From positions 1-64,000 of the forward strand of contig JAGBFX010000003.1 of assembly GCA_017936265.1 (NCBI GenBank): a DNA stretch of 64,000 bases, in the 5' to 3' direction. Both the position numbers and the translations under genes were made by a program. This document shows positions 28,601 to 36,865 of the stretch, one piece after another (the first letter of the stretch is position 1; every line of letters starts with the position of its first letter). The notes under the pieces were generated by a model. The model saw only the letters and a list, made by a program, of their open reading frames with translations. It ran no database searches and had not been told where the DNA came from. The DNA is from Bacteroidaceae bacterium. Lineage in GTDB: Bacteria > Bacteroidota > Bacteroidia > Bacteroidales > Bacteroidaceae.

Positions 28601-29526
28601 ACAATTGTTATACCGTCGACAATCTTAACAACATCCTCGCCATCTACCGTAAATGTAACGCCCGGGTTTGTAGGATAAGAGTCGCCGCCATTATAAGTTA
28701 CTTCGGGAACAAAACGCTCAACACCAAGATAGATATCGGCATTCTCAATTGCAATATCTGTTACCGGCTGATAAACAAAGATATTGACCGGCATTTGGAG
28801 TTGACCGGCACGGGCTGTCACACTAATGCCATAAGGAGTTGAATTGAGAGCCGTAATGACATTCTCCTCAATTGAGACATAGTACGACGCGGGGTTACCT
28901 GAATTGTCATAAGAAGAGAGGTCCCACTCAAGAGCGGCCTCAGGGGTTGTAGCCGGTATCTCCTCGCCATTTTCATAGCTCCTGTAGATATACTCGATGC
29001 TACCGCCGTCCTCAATGGTCATCACATCGCCCACGTTCATGAAGATGCTGCCATGTTCTACATCATAGTAGGTAAATCTCATCTCATTGGCAGGGGTTGC
29101 AGAACCGGTAAAGAGTTTGATGCTCTGGTTCTCCTGATAGGTGTAATCGCCCTGATAGGTAATTTCGGCAGCCTCGAACTGCTCATCGGTCATCTCAAGA
29201 GGATAGATAAGACCGCTCACAGGGTCATAGAACTTGAAATCAATGACACTGCCATTGTCGTCGCTCGTACCGCCCACTCTCAAGGTATAAACCTTGTAGT
29301 TACCGAGCGACTGGTACGATGTAGCCAATGCACGGATTTCATCACCGATAAAAGCGGCCACCTGGGGTACTGTAACACCGGAGTAGATGTCGTAGTCACC
29401 GCAATCAACGGTCACATACACAACAGTCTGCTCCTGGTAGTTTCCCGACGGATCACTCCAGCCGCTCTGTGCCAATGAGGTCATCCCGACCATCATAAGC
29501 AACATGGTTAACAACTGTTTTCTCAT
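25606..29526 (-). CDS. Large T9SS-exported protein with Ig-like (BIG2) repeats
   Basis: 1,306 residues from the ATG at 29526, which opens a signal peptide (MRKQLLTMLLMMVGMTSLAQS); an ATG at 29577 lacks this context. Residues about 20-130 form a domain with VAAFIGDEIRAL that recurs near the C-terminus as IGAFVGDECRGEG. Between them lie several BIG2-like Ig units (e.g. GSVTVTAVADDNPEVT, GETNLVFTSKYDPTM, GTATITFTSEDNPSV). A GGWSWISL / GWNWVSYPY region follows. The last 55 residues (VEAIYDISGRKVEQMTEGIYVIKVREG) are a T9SS type A sorting domain, so the protein should cross the outer membrane and be attached or released there. It is divergent from the two-component-like genes at 29767. Adhesion or glycan binding is possible but unproved. 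Confidence 0.85.
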   Translation of the reverse strand: MRKQLLTMLLMMVGMTSLAQSGWSDPSGNYQEQTVVYVTVDCGDYDIYSGVTVPQVAAFIGDEIRALATSYQSLGNYKVYTLRVGGTSDDNGSVIDFKFYDPVSGLIYPLEMTDEQFEAAEITYQGDYTYQENQSIKLFTGSATPANEMRFTYYDVEHGSIFMNVGDVMTIEDGGSIEYIYRSYENGEEIPATTPEAALEWDLSSYDNSGNPASYYVSIEENVITALNSTPYGISVTARAGQLQMPVNIFVYQPVTDIAIENADIYLGVERFVPEVTYNGGDSYPTNPGVTFTVDGEDVVKIVDGITIVPVAKGSVTVTAVADDNPEVTTTFQVNVLSALQEFTYKGEIEFTIYDENSKDMMGSVNLPIFHWVIDENSGETVIEPNEEYTVASEDESVVLVEYDDTGTKFTVTAVKKGETNLVFTSKYDPTMSVKVRTVIRQAVYGVNFLTVNGEDVAVSETRPMADVYVNETVTVVAELNPADADYTDFSFRFVTSDGMEIPTETVGVEIVSTKITDGQCIMDFVFNTIPDVEVCIEAQADGVRSDNVLLNVYNRVEYIDVSLLDEYWIDSDGDIFDFKYAVAPGNVKNEEFTVESSNPEVAEIIKSDDAGVYQLHAYAPGEVTFIFKSEDNPDVAVEYSTVIKRTPSGVRITSIADQVIEEGLNGVQVAVGQIVEAIAVVEPGDATVESFVMSIVNSDYMELGDAEVAVEEVVLNDAKTECRIRFRFITVPYDGSISLMATVNETITDQVSLFVVQSVNEIQLSETEKTIWFGNEQIDFSITAIALPEDATNKNIIVEVDDNLVVEYLGIGVVTGMHNFRTMNKGTATITFTSEDNPSVTAQCVVNVKRKVDEISFDGFNEPLYNDGEAREVMVRFLPEDADFDASALSVRIENTQFSFPGHWSVVEVSEGVPVDNGVMFEFTPKALCQNSNVIFEYDAASVEGSSEMLTTSGMVSVMEKLTLGGGWSWISLTSAMFAPEAIKDGFVEARSRTDLVFNDAIWGPFGSLTMFDQSQAYKIKMLDDIDPVTVYADLEGVMSYDGAIESKEFIKGWNWVSYPYEYRYPVEDIFDAANFAEGDIILSKNDGFVTLTDGAWVGTLSDLLPNEGYMIYTANAFTCEMPNRFSLEQGEFEVSASAGTEIPAPAGAAARERSVWVYDGSRFANSMAVIAKVEIENCEDYTIGAFVGDECRGEGRFINGLAFISVAGEADENVTFRLYNKYTGEFVDVDRELQFSGMAGSVKVPVTMGTIEGTTGIVDINSIDSNNVEAIYDISGRKVEQMTEGIYVIKVREGDKIVTKKVRK

Positions 29527-29590
29527 AACACAAAAAGATTTAAAAAGATTATGTAATGTTTCCTTATTCTTTTGCATTTTTTCACTAATG

Positions 29591-29598
29591 CAAATTTA
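29591..29598 (-). promoter_or_regulatory. Putative -7 box for the BIG2/T9SS gene
   Basis: Read on the minus strand this is TAAATTTG, matching TAnnTTTG. It lies about 65 bases ahead of the start at 29526. A -33 box is not clear. Confidence 0.45.
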
Positions 29599-29736
29599 CC
29601 TTGAACCGGCAAAAGGATTTTTCACTTAAAAGACATAGTTTTTAACTAAAAGGACAAAACGATTCAATAAAGGCACAATACATAAATTTCTGCCATCCAT
29701 GCACGAATTTATAGCTGAATATGAACCGTTTTTGGT

Positions 29737-29744
29737 TACATTTG
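29737..29744 (+). promoter_or_regulatory. Putative -7 box for the TPR kinase-like gene
   Basis: TACATTTG matches the -7 consensus and lies 22 bases before the ATG at 29767, with AAAGGAGAAG between them. The -33 region is weak. Confidence 0.5.
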
Positions 29745-29766
29745 TGATACACAAAGGAGAAGCAGC

Positions 29767-31332
29767 ATGAAAAACTACTTTACTATTACGGCAATTGCCA
29801 TAATTATCGCATTGGGTTCATGCGACAAAGAGGTACATGAGAGCAAGGAGACACTATGCCACGAGGCTACCGCCATTGCCGACAGCGTCAACGATGTCGA
29901 CAGGCTGAAGAGCCACATTGCACGTTTCGATGCCCTGAAGGAGAAGAGAGCAGCACTGATTTTAAGGCAGAAACTGGGCAGCACACTACGGAACAGGTCC
30001 CATTTTGACTCTGCAGTAGTAGTACACGAAACATGTCTGAGAATAGCGGAGGAGATAGAGGATACACTGCAAATGATTATCGCGCTGAACAACCAAGGCA
30101 CGAATTTCAGAAGAATAGGAGAACTTGAAGAGGCAAGCGTATACCATTATAGGGCATTGGAACTTTGCGACAAGACAAGCGGAGACACCTCATATATATC
30201 GCGCAAGAACAGTGTACGCACACTCAACGGTCTGGGGAATGTGATGCTCTCCTTAGGTAACGACGAGGTGGCTGAGGAGATGTTCCGTCGCGCGCTCAAA
30301 GGCGAGGAAGAACTCGGCAGTGCAACCGGACAGGCGATAAACTATGCGAACATCGGTGCCATAAAGGAGAGGAACGACGACGTTGATTCGGCACGCATAT
30401 ACTACAACCGGTCGATGCAGAAGAACATTGAAGCCGACAACCGCATCGGCATAAGCCTCTGCTATCTGAACCTCGGCAAGCTTGATGAGACCGAGGGCAA
30501 TTTCACGGCGGCAAGAGAGAACTATCTGAAAAGCTATGAGATAGGATTACAGAGCAAGGATGTATGGCACTGGCTGAACTCCTGCATAGCATTGGGGCGA
30601 CTCAACATAAAAGAGGGAAACATTGCAGAGGCGCAGCGCTACAACGATGAAGCATTGGAAGCAGCACAGAGAATCGGAGCAAAAGGGCGCTTGAGCAATC
30701 TCTACTATCAGCAGGCGGCAATTCATGAGATGCATGGAGAATACCGCAAAGCCCTTGAGAGCACAAGACTGTCTGTCGCCTACAAGGACAGCGCAAACCT
30801 TGAAGAGAACCGCGTATACACGCAGAACATGCGCGTAAACTACGAGGTCAACAAGAGAAAGGAAGAGGTCGAAAAGGCGCTTGCCGACGCTGAGCACGAG
30901 AAGGAGATACGCAACATGATAATATGGGGCTGCATTATAATTCTGTTGCTCATACTGGTAGCCGTCATCGCTTTGATACGCTCGGTACAAGACCGTAAGA
31001 GAGCCAACAGACTGCTCGAAAAGACCAACATCGAACGACAGGAGTTCTACCGCAGCATTACCCACCAGCTACGTACACCGCTTACCGTAATAATAGGTAT
31101 GATGCATGAACTGAAACGGTTCATCCCGACCGGCAACGACCTTGCACAAAAGGAGTTCGACGCTGTAACCCGCAAGAGCGACCAGCTGCTTACCTTGGTA
31201 AACGAGATGATAGAATATAACCGCGGCGAAAGGGCCAAAGTGGAGATAAACGAGCTTTCAAAAAACGGAAATCCCCAAACAATCAAAGATAATGCGCTGA
31301 AAAACAGCAATTTACAGATATGGGGGGGGTAA
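29767..31332 (+). CDS. TPR sensor with histidine-kinase dimerisation domain but no ATPase domain
   Basis: 521 residues. The N-terminus MKNYFTITAIAIIIALGSC looks like a lipoprotein or Sec signal. Residues about 60-350 are TPR-like helices (ALNNQGTNFRRIGELEEASVYHYRAL, INYANIGAIKERNDDVDSARIYYNRS). A membrane segment (MIIWGCIIILLLILVAVIALI) starts near residue 384 and a coiled-coil leads to a HisKA domain. The H-box is SITHQLRTPLTVIIG, with phospho-acceptor His433. After the second HisKA helix only about 35 residues remain; the N, G1 and G2 boxes of an HATPase_c domain are absent, so it cannot bind ATP like a normal kinase. The frame ends in TAA just after an 8-G tract. Removing one G would fuse it to the receiver/AraC frame beginning at 31334. 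Confidence 0.8.
   Translation: MKNYFTITAIAIIIALGSCDKEVHESKETLCHEATAIADSVNDVDRLKSHIARFDALKEKRAALILRQKLGSTLRNRSHFDSAVVVHETCLRIAEEIEDTLQMIIALNNQGTNFRRIGELEEASVYHYRALELCDKTSGDTSYISRKNSVRTLNGLGNVMLSLGNDEVAEEMFRRALKGEEELGSATGQAINYANIGAIKERNDDVDSARIYYNRSMQKNIEADNRIGISLCYLNLGKLDETEGNFTAARENYLKSYEIGLQSKDVWHWLNSCIALGRLNIKEGNIAEAQRYNDEALEAAQRIGAKGRLSNLYYQQAAIHEMHGEYRKALESTRLSVAYKDSANLEENRVYTQNMRVNYEVNKRKEEVEKALADAEHEKEIRNMIIWGCIIILLLILVAVIALIRSVQDRKRANRLLEKTNIERQEFYRSITHQLRTPLTVIIGMMHELKRFIPTGNDLAQKEFDAVTRKSDQLLTLVNEMIEYNRGERAKVEINELSKNGNPQTIKDNALKNSNLQIWGG
31322..31329 (+). repeat. Homopolymer G8 tract at the kinase/receiver junction
   Basis: Eight consecutive Gs precede TAAC. With eight Gs the upstream frame reads WGG then stop. 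With seven it reads WGGNLHEYVLVAEDD and continues into the receiver. Such a tract is prone to slippage in replication and to sequencing error. Confidence 0.8.
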
Positions 31333-31333
31333 C

Positions 31334-32110
31334 TTGCACGAATACGTGCTCGTAGCCGAGGACGACGAGGATGTCGCCCTGCTGATAACACAGATGCTCA
31401 AGAACGAAGGCTACAGCTACTGCTGGGCACAAAACGGCAAGGAAGCCCTCGAAATTATAGAGCAGAAACACCCTCAGCTCATCATTACCGACATAATGAT
31501 GCCTATGTTGGACGGCATTGGGCTTATAAAGGCTGTGAGGACAAACGATGAGACAAACCACATACCTATTATAGTGGTATCGGCACGCACCGAGGACAAC
31601 GACCGCTTAATAGGCCTTGATGCGGGAGCAGAGGTGTACCTTGGCAAGCCGTTCATTCCCGATGAACTTCTCATGATGGTGCGCAAGCTTATCGAGCAGA
31701 GAGAGATTCTTAAGAACAAGTACAGCAAACAGATTGAGGAGTCCGACAAGATAGACAGCTGCGAGACAATCAAAGGCATAAACAAGAGCGAGCAGGAGTT
31801 CATTAAGAAAATAAATGAATATATACGCGAGAATATCATGGACTGCAACCTGAACGCAGCCATGCTGGCCGCCCACATGATAATGAGCGTTACCACACTC
31901 AACCGCAAGATAAACGGAATAACAGGCAACACAACAACCAATTATATACGCCAAAGGAAACTGGCTAGGGCGAAATATCTGCTCAAGAACAGCGGAATGT
32001 CAATGGGCGAAATACAGGCAGTATGCGGTTTCGAGACTCCAAGCTACTTCAGCCGCACATTCAAGGCCGAGTTCGGCATAACACCCACAGAATACAGAAA
32101 AAAGGAGTGA
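31334..32110 (+). CDS. Response regulator with receiver and AraC-type DNA-binding domain
   Basis: 258 residues if translation starts at TTG 31334 (GTG at 31346 is another option; no ATG lies before the receiver core). The receiver domain, residues 1-120, has the acidic pair in VAEDDED, phospho-acceptor Asp53 (LIITDIMMP), Ser83 (VVSARTED) and Lys105 (YLGKPF), so it looks functional. A linker is followed by an AraC-type double helix-turn-helix (about 155-258): AAMLAAHMIMSVTTLNRKING ... GEIQAVCGFETPSYFSRTFKAEFGITPTEYR. The first codon lies one base past the stop of the sensor gene in the +1 frame. In Bacteroidota such domains normally form one hybrid polypeptide, so the split is suspicious. Probable targets are the divergent T9SS protein gene and perhaps the giant operon, by inference. 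Confidence 0.85.
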   Translation: MHEYVLVAEDDEDVALLITQMLKNEGYSYCWAQNGKEALEIIEQKHPQLIITDIMMPMLDGIGLIKAVRTNDETNHIPIIVVSARTEDNDRLIGLDAGAEVYLGKPFIPDELLMMVRKLIEQREILKNKYSKQIEESDKIDSCETIKGINKSEQEFIKKINEYIRENIMDCNLNAAMLAAHMIMSVTTLNRKINGITGNTTTNYIRQRKLARAKYLLKNSGMSMGEIQAVCGFETPSYFSRTFKAEFGITPTEYRKKE

Positions 32111-32257
32111 TACCGGCTTGCATGGCACAAAAATGACAAAAAGCCTCTGATTTTCCTTGAAAAAGTCCTTCAAGTGAAAAACAGAGGCTTTTGAGTGAAA
32201 AAGGAATATAATTTTTCTTATCATTTTTGTTGCGTAAACTATAAGACGCAACGGCCT

Positions 32258-32596
32258 ATGGCAGATGTATCAAGCATATTCATGAAAAGGTATCTGGTGT
32301 TATTAGGCAATAATCCGCCATTCTTCACCAATAAGGGCTATACCATCGAGCAGTTCGCAGCTGACCTGGGCACTAACCGCAGCTATGCGTCACGGTTCGT
32401 CAACAAGGAGCTGGGGGTGACATTCTCAACCCTGCTCAACAAACTGAGGCTGGCGCATTTCATCAGACAGAAGAGTGAACGTCCCGACGCCACCATTGGT
32501 GATCTTGCAAAAGAGTGCGGCTTCAACAATGCCTTCTCGTTCCGCAGGGCATTCCGCCAAGAATACGGGACAACACCAAGCGAATATTTCAAATGA
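32258..32596 (+). CDS. Short AraC-family transcription regulator
   Basis: 112 residues from the ATG at 32258; an upstream in-frame ATG at 32195 would add 21 residues with no family similarity. The chain is little more than one AraC DNA-binding domain: the first helix-turn-helix at GYTIEQFAADLGTNRSYASRFVNKELG and the second at ATIGDLAKECGFNNAFSFRRAFRQEYGTTPSEYFK. There is no ligand-binding or receiver domain, so it either works as a stand-alone regulator or was cut away from a larger ancestor. It lies 147 bases after the receiver/AraC gene and is possibly co-transcribed with it. Confidence 0.75.
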   Translation: MADVSSIFMKRYLVLLGNNPPFFTNKGYTIEQFAADLGTNRSYASRFVNKELGVTFSTLLNKLRLAHFIRQKSERPDATIGDLAKECGFNNAFSFRRAFRQEYGTTPSEYFK

Positions 32597-32654
32597 CAGT
32601 GCCACACTGAGAGCATGGCTGTCATAGAAGCCAAAGCCATAACATTTCCGCACT

Positions 32655-32876
32655 CGCTGAGAAAAATCAAAGCAAGCTTTATTTTTTGCTCGTTTGTTGT
32701 TATATTTGGGTAAAACCCGAATATATACTGCGCTCGCTGTAAAAAACATTCAAGCGAGCTTGATGTTTTTCGCTCGTTTGTTGTTATATTTGAGTAAAAC
32801 CCGAATATATACTGCGCTCGCTGTAAAAAACATTCAAGCGAGCTTGATGTTTTTCGCTCGTTTGTTGTTATATTTG
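32655..32876 (+). repeat. 84-bp tandem repeats (two full copies plus partial ends)
   Basis: Full copies lie at 32688-32771 and 32772-32855, differing at about one base, with a partial third at 32856-32876 and a degenerate half copy at 32655-32687. Each unit holds an imperfect inverted repeat (AAAAACATTCAAGC / GCTTGATGTTTTT) and the string TATATTTG, at 32701, 32785 and 32869. That string matches the Bacteroidota -7 box. The last one lies 30 bases before the ATPase start, so the array may supply serial promoters. A frame through the repeats (28 codons per unit) is open by chance. Confidence 0.85.
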
Positions 32877-32906
32877 CGCTAAACCGTAAAATCGCAATAA
32901 TTAATC

Positions 32907-34412
32907 ATGTATAAGGACAATCAATTATATGTAGCCCATTCTGCAGAGGGGCCTATTCATCTCATAAGCAAGATGGCAAACCGCCACGGCCTGATAGCCG
33001 GCGCTACCGGTACCGGTAAGACAGTTACCCTTCAAGTACTGGCAGAGACATTCTCGCAGGCCGGCGTGCCTTGCTTTATGGCAGACATGAAAGGAGACCT
33101 CTCGGGCATCTCGCAGACAGGCGGGCTCAGCAAGTTCATTGAAAAGCGATGTGCCGAGTGGGGAATGGACACTGCAACACTGAAGTTCGAGGGATGTCCG
33201 GTACGTTTCTACGATGTGTTCGGCGAACAGGGACACCCCATGCGTACCACTATCGAGAAGATGGGTGCAATGCTCTTGGCACGCCTTATGGAGCTTAACG
33301 AGACACAGACCGGCATCCTGACACTGACGTTCCGCATAGCCAAGGATGAGAAGCTCCCATTGATTGACATGAAAGACCTGCGCCTGATGCTGGACTACGT
33401 TGCCAAGAACGCCAAACGCTACGAGACCACATACGGCAACATATCATCGGCATCGGTCGGCGCTATCCAACGCGCCTTGCTGGCGCTGTCGGAACAGGGT
33501 GGCGACATTTTCTTCGGCGAGCCCGCATTCGACGTGTATGACCTGTTGCAGACCGAAGGCGGACGTGGAGTGATGAACATTCTGGCGGCAGACAAGCTCA
33601 TGCTGCAGCCAAAGCTCTACTCTACCTTCCTTATGTGGCTCCTGACAGAAATATATGACAAGATGCCTGAGGTAGGAGATATGGAGCTCCCCAAAATGGT
33701 ATTCTTCTTCGATGAAGCACATATGCTGTTCAAGGATACATCGAAGGCACTGACCGACAAGATTGAACAGATAGTACGCCTCATACGCTCTAAAGGTGTC
33801 GGTGTGTATTTCATCTCGCAGTCGCCATCGGACCTGCCTGAAACCATATTGGGACAATGCGGTAACCGCGTGCAACACGCATTGCGTGCCTTTACACCGA
33901 AAGACCAGGCCGCAGTGAAGTCGGCAGCCAGGACTTTCCGCCAGAATCCCGCATTCGAAACTGAGCAGGAGATTCTGGAACTGGGAACAGGAGAGGCATT
34001 GGTATCCTTCCTCGATGAGAAAGGCGCGCCGTCAATGGTGCAGAAGGCGAAGATTCTTTTCCCGTTGAGCCAGATAGGTGCAATAACACAGGAACAACGT
34101 AGCACAATAAATGAATCCTCACGCATCAGCGGAAAGTACGAGAGTGCAATCGACCGCGAATCGGCATTCGAGCAGATAGTTAAACAACGGGAAGCTGCCG
34201 AGAAAGAGGCGGCTCAGGAGGCTGCCAGAAAAGCCGAGGAGGAGGCAAAGGAGAAGGAAGAAAAGGAGCGGCAGAAGAAAAGCGGCAAGAGCAAGGGCTC
34301 TTCTACCCAAAAGAGCATCCTCTCAACTGTCATAGGCACGGCATTCACCTATTTTGCAAAGACAATTGCCACACTACTGGCCCGTAACCTGACAAAGAGA
34401 AGCAAGAAGTAA
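32907..34412 (+). CDS. HerA-like / DUF853 ATPase
   Basis: 501 residues. Walker A is GATGTGKT near residue 33 and Walker B is KMVFFFDEAH near 275, followed by an IRSKGVGVYFISQSPSDLP sensor-like strand and a late arginine-rich region. This is the DUF853 family, related to HerA/FtsK-type hexameric helicases and DNA pumps. The C-terminal 75 residues are a charged coiled-coil (AAEKEAAQEAARKAEEEAK) and a short hydrophobic end (ILSTVIGTAFTYFAKTIATLLA) that could touch the membrane. The cellular role of DUF853 proteins is not established; a function in DNA handling is inferred from the fold. It appears monocistronic, with its promoter in the repeat array upstream. Confidence 0.85.
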   Translation: MYKDNQLYVAHSAEGPIHLISKMANRHGLIAGATGTGKTVTLQVLAETFSQAGVPCFMADMKGDLSGISQTGGLSKFIEKRCAEWGMDTATLKFEGCPVRFYDVFGEQGHPMRTTIEKMGAMLLARLMELNETQTGILTLTFRIAKDEKLPLIDMKDLRLMLDYVAKNAKRYETTYGNISSASVGAIQRALLALSEQGGDIFFGEPAFDVYDLLQTEGGRGVMNILAADKLMLQPKLYSTFLMWLLTEIYDKMPEVGDMELPKMVFFFDEAHMLFKDTSKALTDKIEQIVRLIRSKGVGVYFISQSPSDLPETILGQCGNRVQHALRAFTPKDQAAVKSAARTFRQNPAFETEQEILELGTGEALVSFLDEKGAPSMVQKAKILFPLSQIGAITQEQRSTINESSRISGKYESAIDRESAFEQIVKQREAAEKEAAQEAARKAEEEAKEKEEKERQKKSGKSKGSSTQKSILSTVIGTAFTYFAKTIATLLARNLTKRSKK

Positions 34413-34567
34413 TGGCACAACGCCCTCCGGCAATACAGTATTCCTGTCATGCCATGATACAAAAGCAAAAAAAATCCTGAACTTAAAGAACAAAACGGTA
34501 TCCTTGTCTGTTATGTAGACATACACTGCCAAAAAAAAGCGGTGTACAACAATTAAACATATACCGG

Positions 34568-35071
34568 GTGGATACTGCAAAGTTTAGGAGAGACCTGCTC
34601 GAGGTGCAGTCGGAACTACAACGATTTGCTTACAAACTGACAGCAGACAAGGAAGAGGCGAATGATTTACTGCAGGAAACGTCATTGAAGGCGCTTGGCA
34701 ACATGGACAAATATACCCCTGACACCAATTTCAAGGGATGGGTATATACCATTATGCGCAACATCTTCATAAACAACTACCGCAAGGAGGTACGCGACCA
34801 GACATTTGTCGACCACACCGACAATCTGTTCCACATAAACCAGCCGCGGGAGTTCGAGAACTACACAACCGAGAACAACTACGACAGCAAGGAGATTTAC
34901 CGCGTCGTGCACAGCCTGCCACGCGACTACCGCATACCTTTCCTCATGCACATTTCGGGATTCAAGTACCGCGAAATCGCCGATAGGCTGGATTTGCCCC
35001 TGGGTACCGTCAAGAGCCGGATATTCTTCACGCGACAGCAGCTGCAAAGGATGCTTAAGGATTACAGATAA
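34568..35071 (+). CDS. ECF-type RNA polymerase sigma factor
   Basis: 167 residues beginning with GTG. Region 2 is at about 10-80 (FRRDLLEVQSELQRFAYKLTADKEEANDLLQETSLKAL ... FKGWVYTIMRNIFINNYRK). Region 4 is at about 110-165 (VHSLPRDYRIPFLMHISGFKYREIADRLDLPLGTVKSRIFFTRQQLQRML). Those two domains without region 3 define an extracytoplasmic-function (ECF) sigma factor. No anti-sigma gene is beside it, unlike the SusCD-linked FecI type, so it may be one of the anti-sigma-independent general stress-type ECFs of this phylum. It is followed by a perfect 42-base palindrome that acts as terminator. Confidence 0.9.
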   Translation: MDTAKFRRDLLEVQSELQRFAYKLTADKEEANDLLQETSLKALGNMDKYTPDTNFKGWVYTIMRNIFINNYRKEVRDQTFVDHTDNLFHINQPREFENYTTENNYDSKEIYRVVHSLPRDYRIPFLMHISGFKYREIADRLDLPLGTVKSRIFFTRQQLQRMLKDYR

Positions 35072-35087
35072 AAGAAGTTCATGATAC

Positions 35088-35129
35088 ATGATACAAAAAT
35101 AGCGGGCATGCCCGCTATTTTTGTATCAT
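35088..35129. terminator. Bidirectional terminator, perfect 42-base palindrome
   Basis: The arms are 35088-35108 and 35109-35129, with no unpaired loop in the DNA. A- and T-rich flanks allow termination in both directions. It separates the sigma factor gene from ispG and contains the ispG stop codon. Confidence 0.85.
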
Positions 35130-36865
35130 AAAACCTTCTTGTCATTCTCTATCAGTTGCAACAACCGTTCAATGGCCTCATCCTCGGGGATGTTCTTCTC
35201 AACACACTCCTTGCGACGGTAGAGAGAGACCTTGCCTCGGGCAGCACCTACATAACCGTAATCGGCATCGGCCATCTCGCCCGGACCGTTCACTATGCAG
35301 CCCATGACACCAATCTTGAGCCCTTTCAGATGCCCTGTGGCAGCCTTGATGCGGGCCAAAGTACCCTGAAGGTCATACATTGTACGGCCACAACCCGGAC
35401 AGGCGATATATTCGGTCTTGCTTATACGTGCACGTGTCGCCTGAAGGATTCCGAAAGCGAGCGCATTGAGATCAGAGGCAGACATCCCCGGATTCTCTAT
35501 CCATAGACCGTCGGCAAGCCCGTCGATAAGCAGCACACCAAGGTCGGCCGAAGCCTTGATGCGCAGAGCCTCAACGGAACTCTCGTTATATGCCCTGCGG
35601 ATGATTACAGGAGCTTCGACGCCCTCAATCATCAGGCGGTGCACCAATGCGCGCAGCTCGCCCACAGGGTTCTGATGCTCCGATGATGCAACAAGGACAA
35701 TATCCTTGAGCAATCTTATCTTCGCGATGTTCTCGGGGGTAAGTCCGCCGTATGTGACAGCAATGAACCTGGCATCCTTTGCATTCTCCAAGCTCACAAC
35801 AGGCACAAGGTCCGCTGCAATATCGGAAGCGATATCCTTATCCTCGACCTCGCCCCCCACAACAACGGGAACATTATCTCCACCTATTATACCGAATGCA
35901 CATGTCCTGCGGCGTACAGGCTCTTCGTAGTTGAAGCCCGCAGCGGCAACGGCCTCTATGGCGGGAGCGTCCTTGCGGAGAGCCACATATTCAACAAGCT
36001 CCTTGGCAACAGGAATCTCATTCTCGGGAGCCTCGGCTAGCGATACACGCACTGTATCACCGATGCCGTCGGCAAGCAGGGCACCGATACCGACGGCGCT
36101 CTTTATACGGCCGTCCTCGGCATCGCCCGCCTCGGTAACGCCAAGATGAAGAGGATAGGCAATGCCCTCCTCGGCCATCACACGCACAAGACGGCGAACA
36201 GTCGTCACCATCATAGTGGTGTTGCTGGTCTTTATCGATACCACCACATTGTCGAACTTCTCATCACGGCATATGCGCAGGAACTCCATGCACGACTCGA
36301 CCACTCCCGACGGTGTGTCACCATAGCGGCTCATGATGCGGTCGCTGAGCGAACCATGATTGACTCCTACACGTACCGCACGGCCCTGAGCCCTGCAGAT
36401 GTCAAGAAAAGCCACAAAACGCTCGCGAAGACGTTTCAGTTCATCGGCATATTCGGCATCAGTGTATTCAAGCTGTTTGAATGTCCTCGCGGGGTCTACA
36501 TAATTTCCCGGGTTCACACGCACCTTGTCGGCATACATCGCAGCAGTATCGGCTACAGCCGCATTGAAATGCACATCTGCCACAAGGGGGACATAGCATC
36601 CGCGTGCCTTGAGCTGCGCCTTGATATCGCCCATGTTGACCGCCTCGCGGTTACCCTGTGTTGTAAGGCGTACAATCTCGCCACCCTTTGCCACGATGCG
36701 CAATACCTGCTCCACACTGCCATCGGTGTCCATGGTGCTTGTATTTGTCATGGACTGGACGCGGACAGGATTGGTGCAACCGATAGTCACACCACCCACA
36801 TTTACCTCAACCGTTGCGCGACGCGCATAGTTGAAGAGGTTGATATCAGTTTGTCTTGTACTCAT
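35126..36865 (-). CDS. ispG: 4-hydroxy-3-methylbut-2-enyl-diphosphate synthase
   Basis: 579 residues from the ATG at 36865. A longer frame to 36961 runs through purE and is rejected. The enzyme converts methylerythritol cyclodiphosphate to HMBPP in the MEP isoprenoid pathway, using a [4Fe-4S] cluster. N-terminal TIM-barrel motifs include VQSMTNT and the repeated VRLTTQG. The cluster ligands are CPGCGRT near residue 489 and the cysteine of GCIVNGPGE near 524. The length (579 against about 370 in Escherichia coli) shows the plant/Chlamydia/Bacteroidota form with an extra central domain, seen between about 250 and 420. It overlaps purE by 20 bases and is probably the last gene of an fbp-purE-ispG unit. 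dxs at 48501 belongs to the same pathway. Confidence 0.95.
   Translation of the reverse strand: MSTRQTDINLFNYARRATVEVNVGGVTIGCTNPVRVQSMTNTSTMDTDGSVEQVLRIVAKGGEIVRLTTQGNREAVNMGDIKAQLKARGCYVPLVADVHFNAAVADTAAMYADKVRVNPGNYVDPARTFKQLEYTDAEYADELKRLRERFVAFLDICRAQGRAVRVGVNHGSLSDRIMSRYGDTPSGVVESCMEFLRICRDEKFDNVVVSIKTSNTTMMVTTVRRLVRVMAEEGIAYPLHLGVTEAGDAEDGRIKSAVGIGALLADGIGDTVRVSLAEAPENEIPVAKELVEYVALRKDAPAIEAVAAAGFNYEEPVRRRTCAFGIIGGDNVPVVVGGEVEDKDIASDIAADLVPVVSLENAKDARFIAVTYGGLTPENIAKIRLLKDIVLVASSEHQNPVGELRALVHRLMIEGVEAPVIIRRAYNESSVEALRIKASADLGVLLIDGLADGLWIENPGMSASDLNALAFGILQATRARISKTEYIACPGCGRTMYDLQGTLARIKAATGHLKGLKIGVMGCIVNGPGEMADADYGYVGAARGKVSLYRRKECVEKNIPEDEAIERLLQLIENDKKVL

Noticed and set aside
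32655-32876. CRISPR array
   Set aside because: The repeat is directly tandem (84 bp with no unique spacers), copies number about two and a half, and no cas gene is nearby.
32694-32882. 62-residue frame made of two identical 28-residue halves
   Set aside because: It is the 84-bp tandem repeat read in a chance open phase (84 is 28 codons). It overlaps promoter-like boxes and has no start context.
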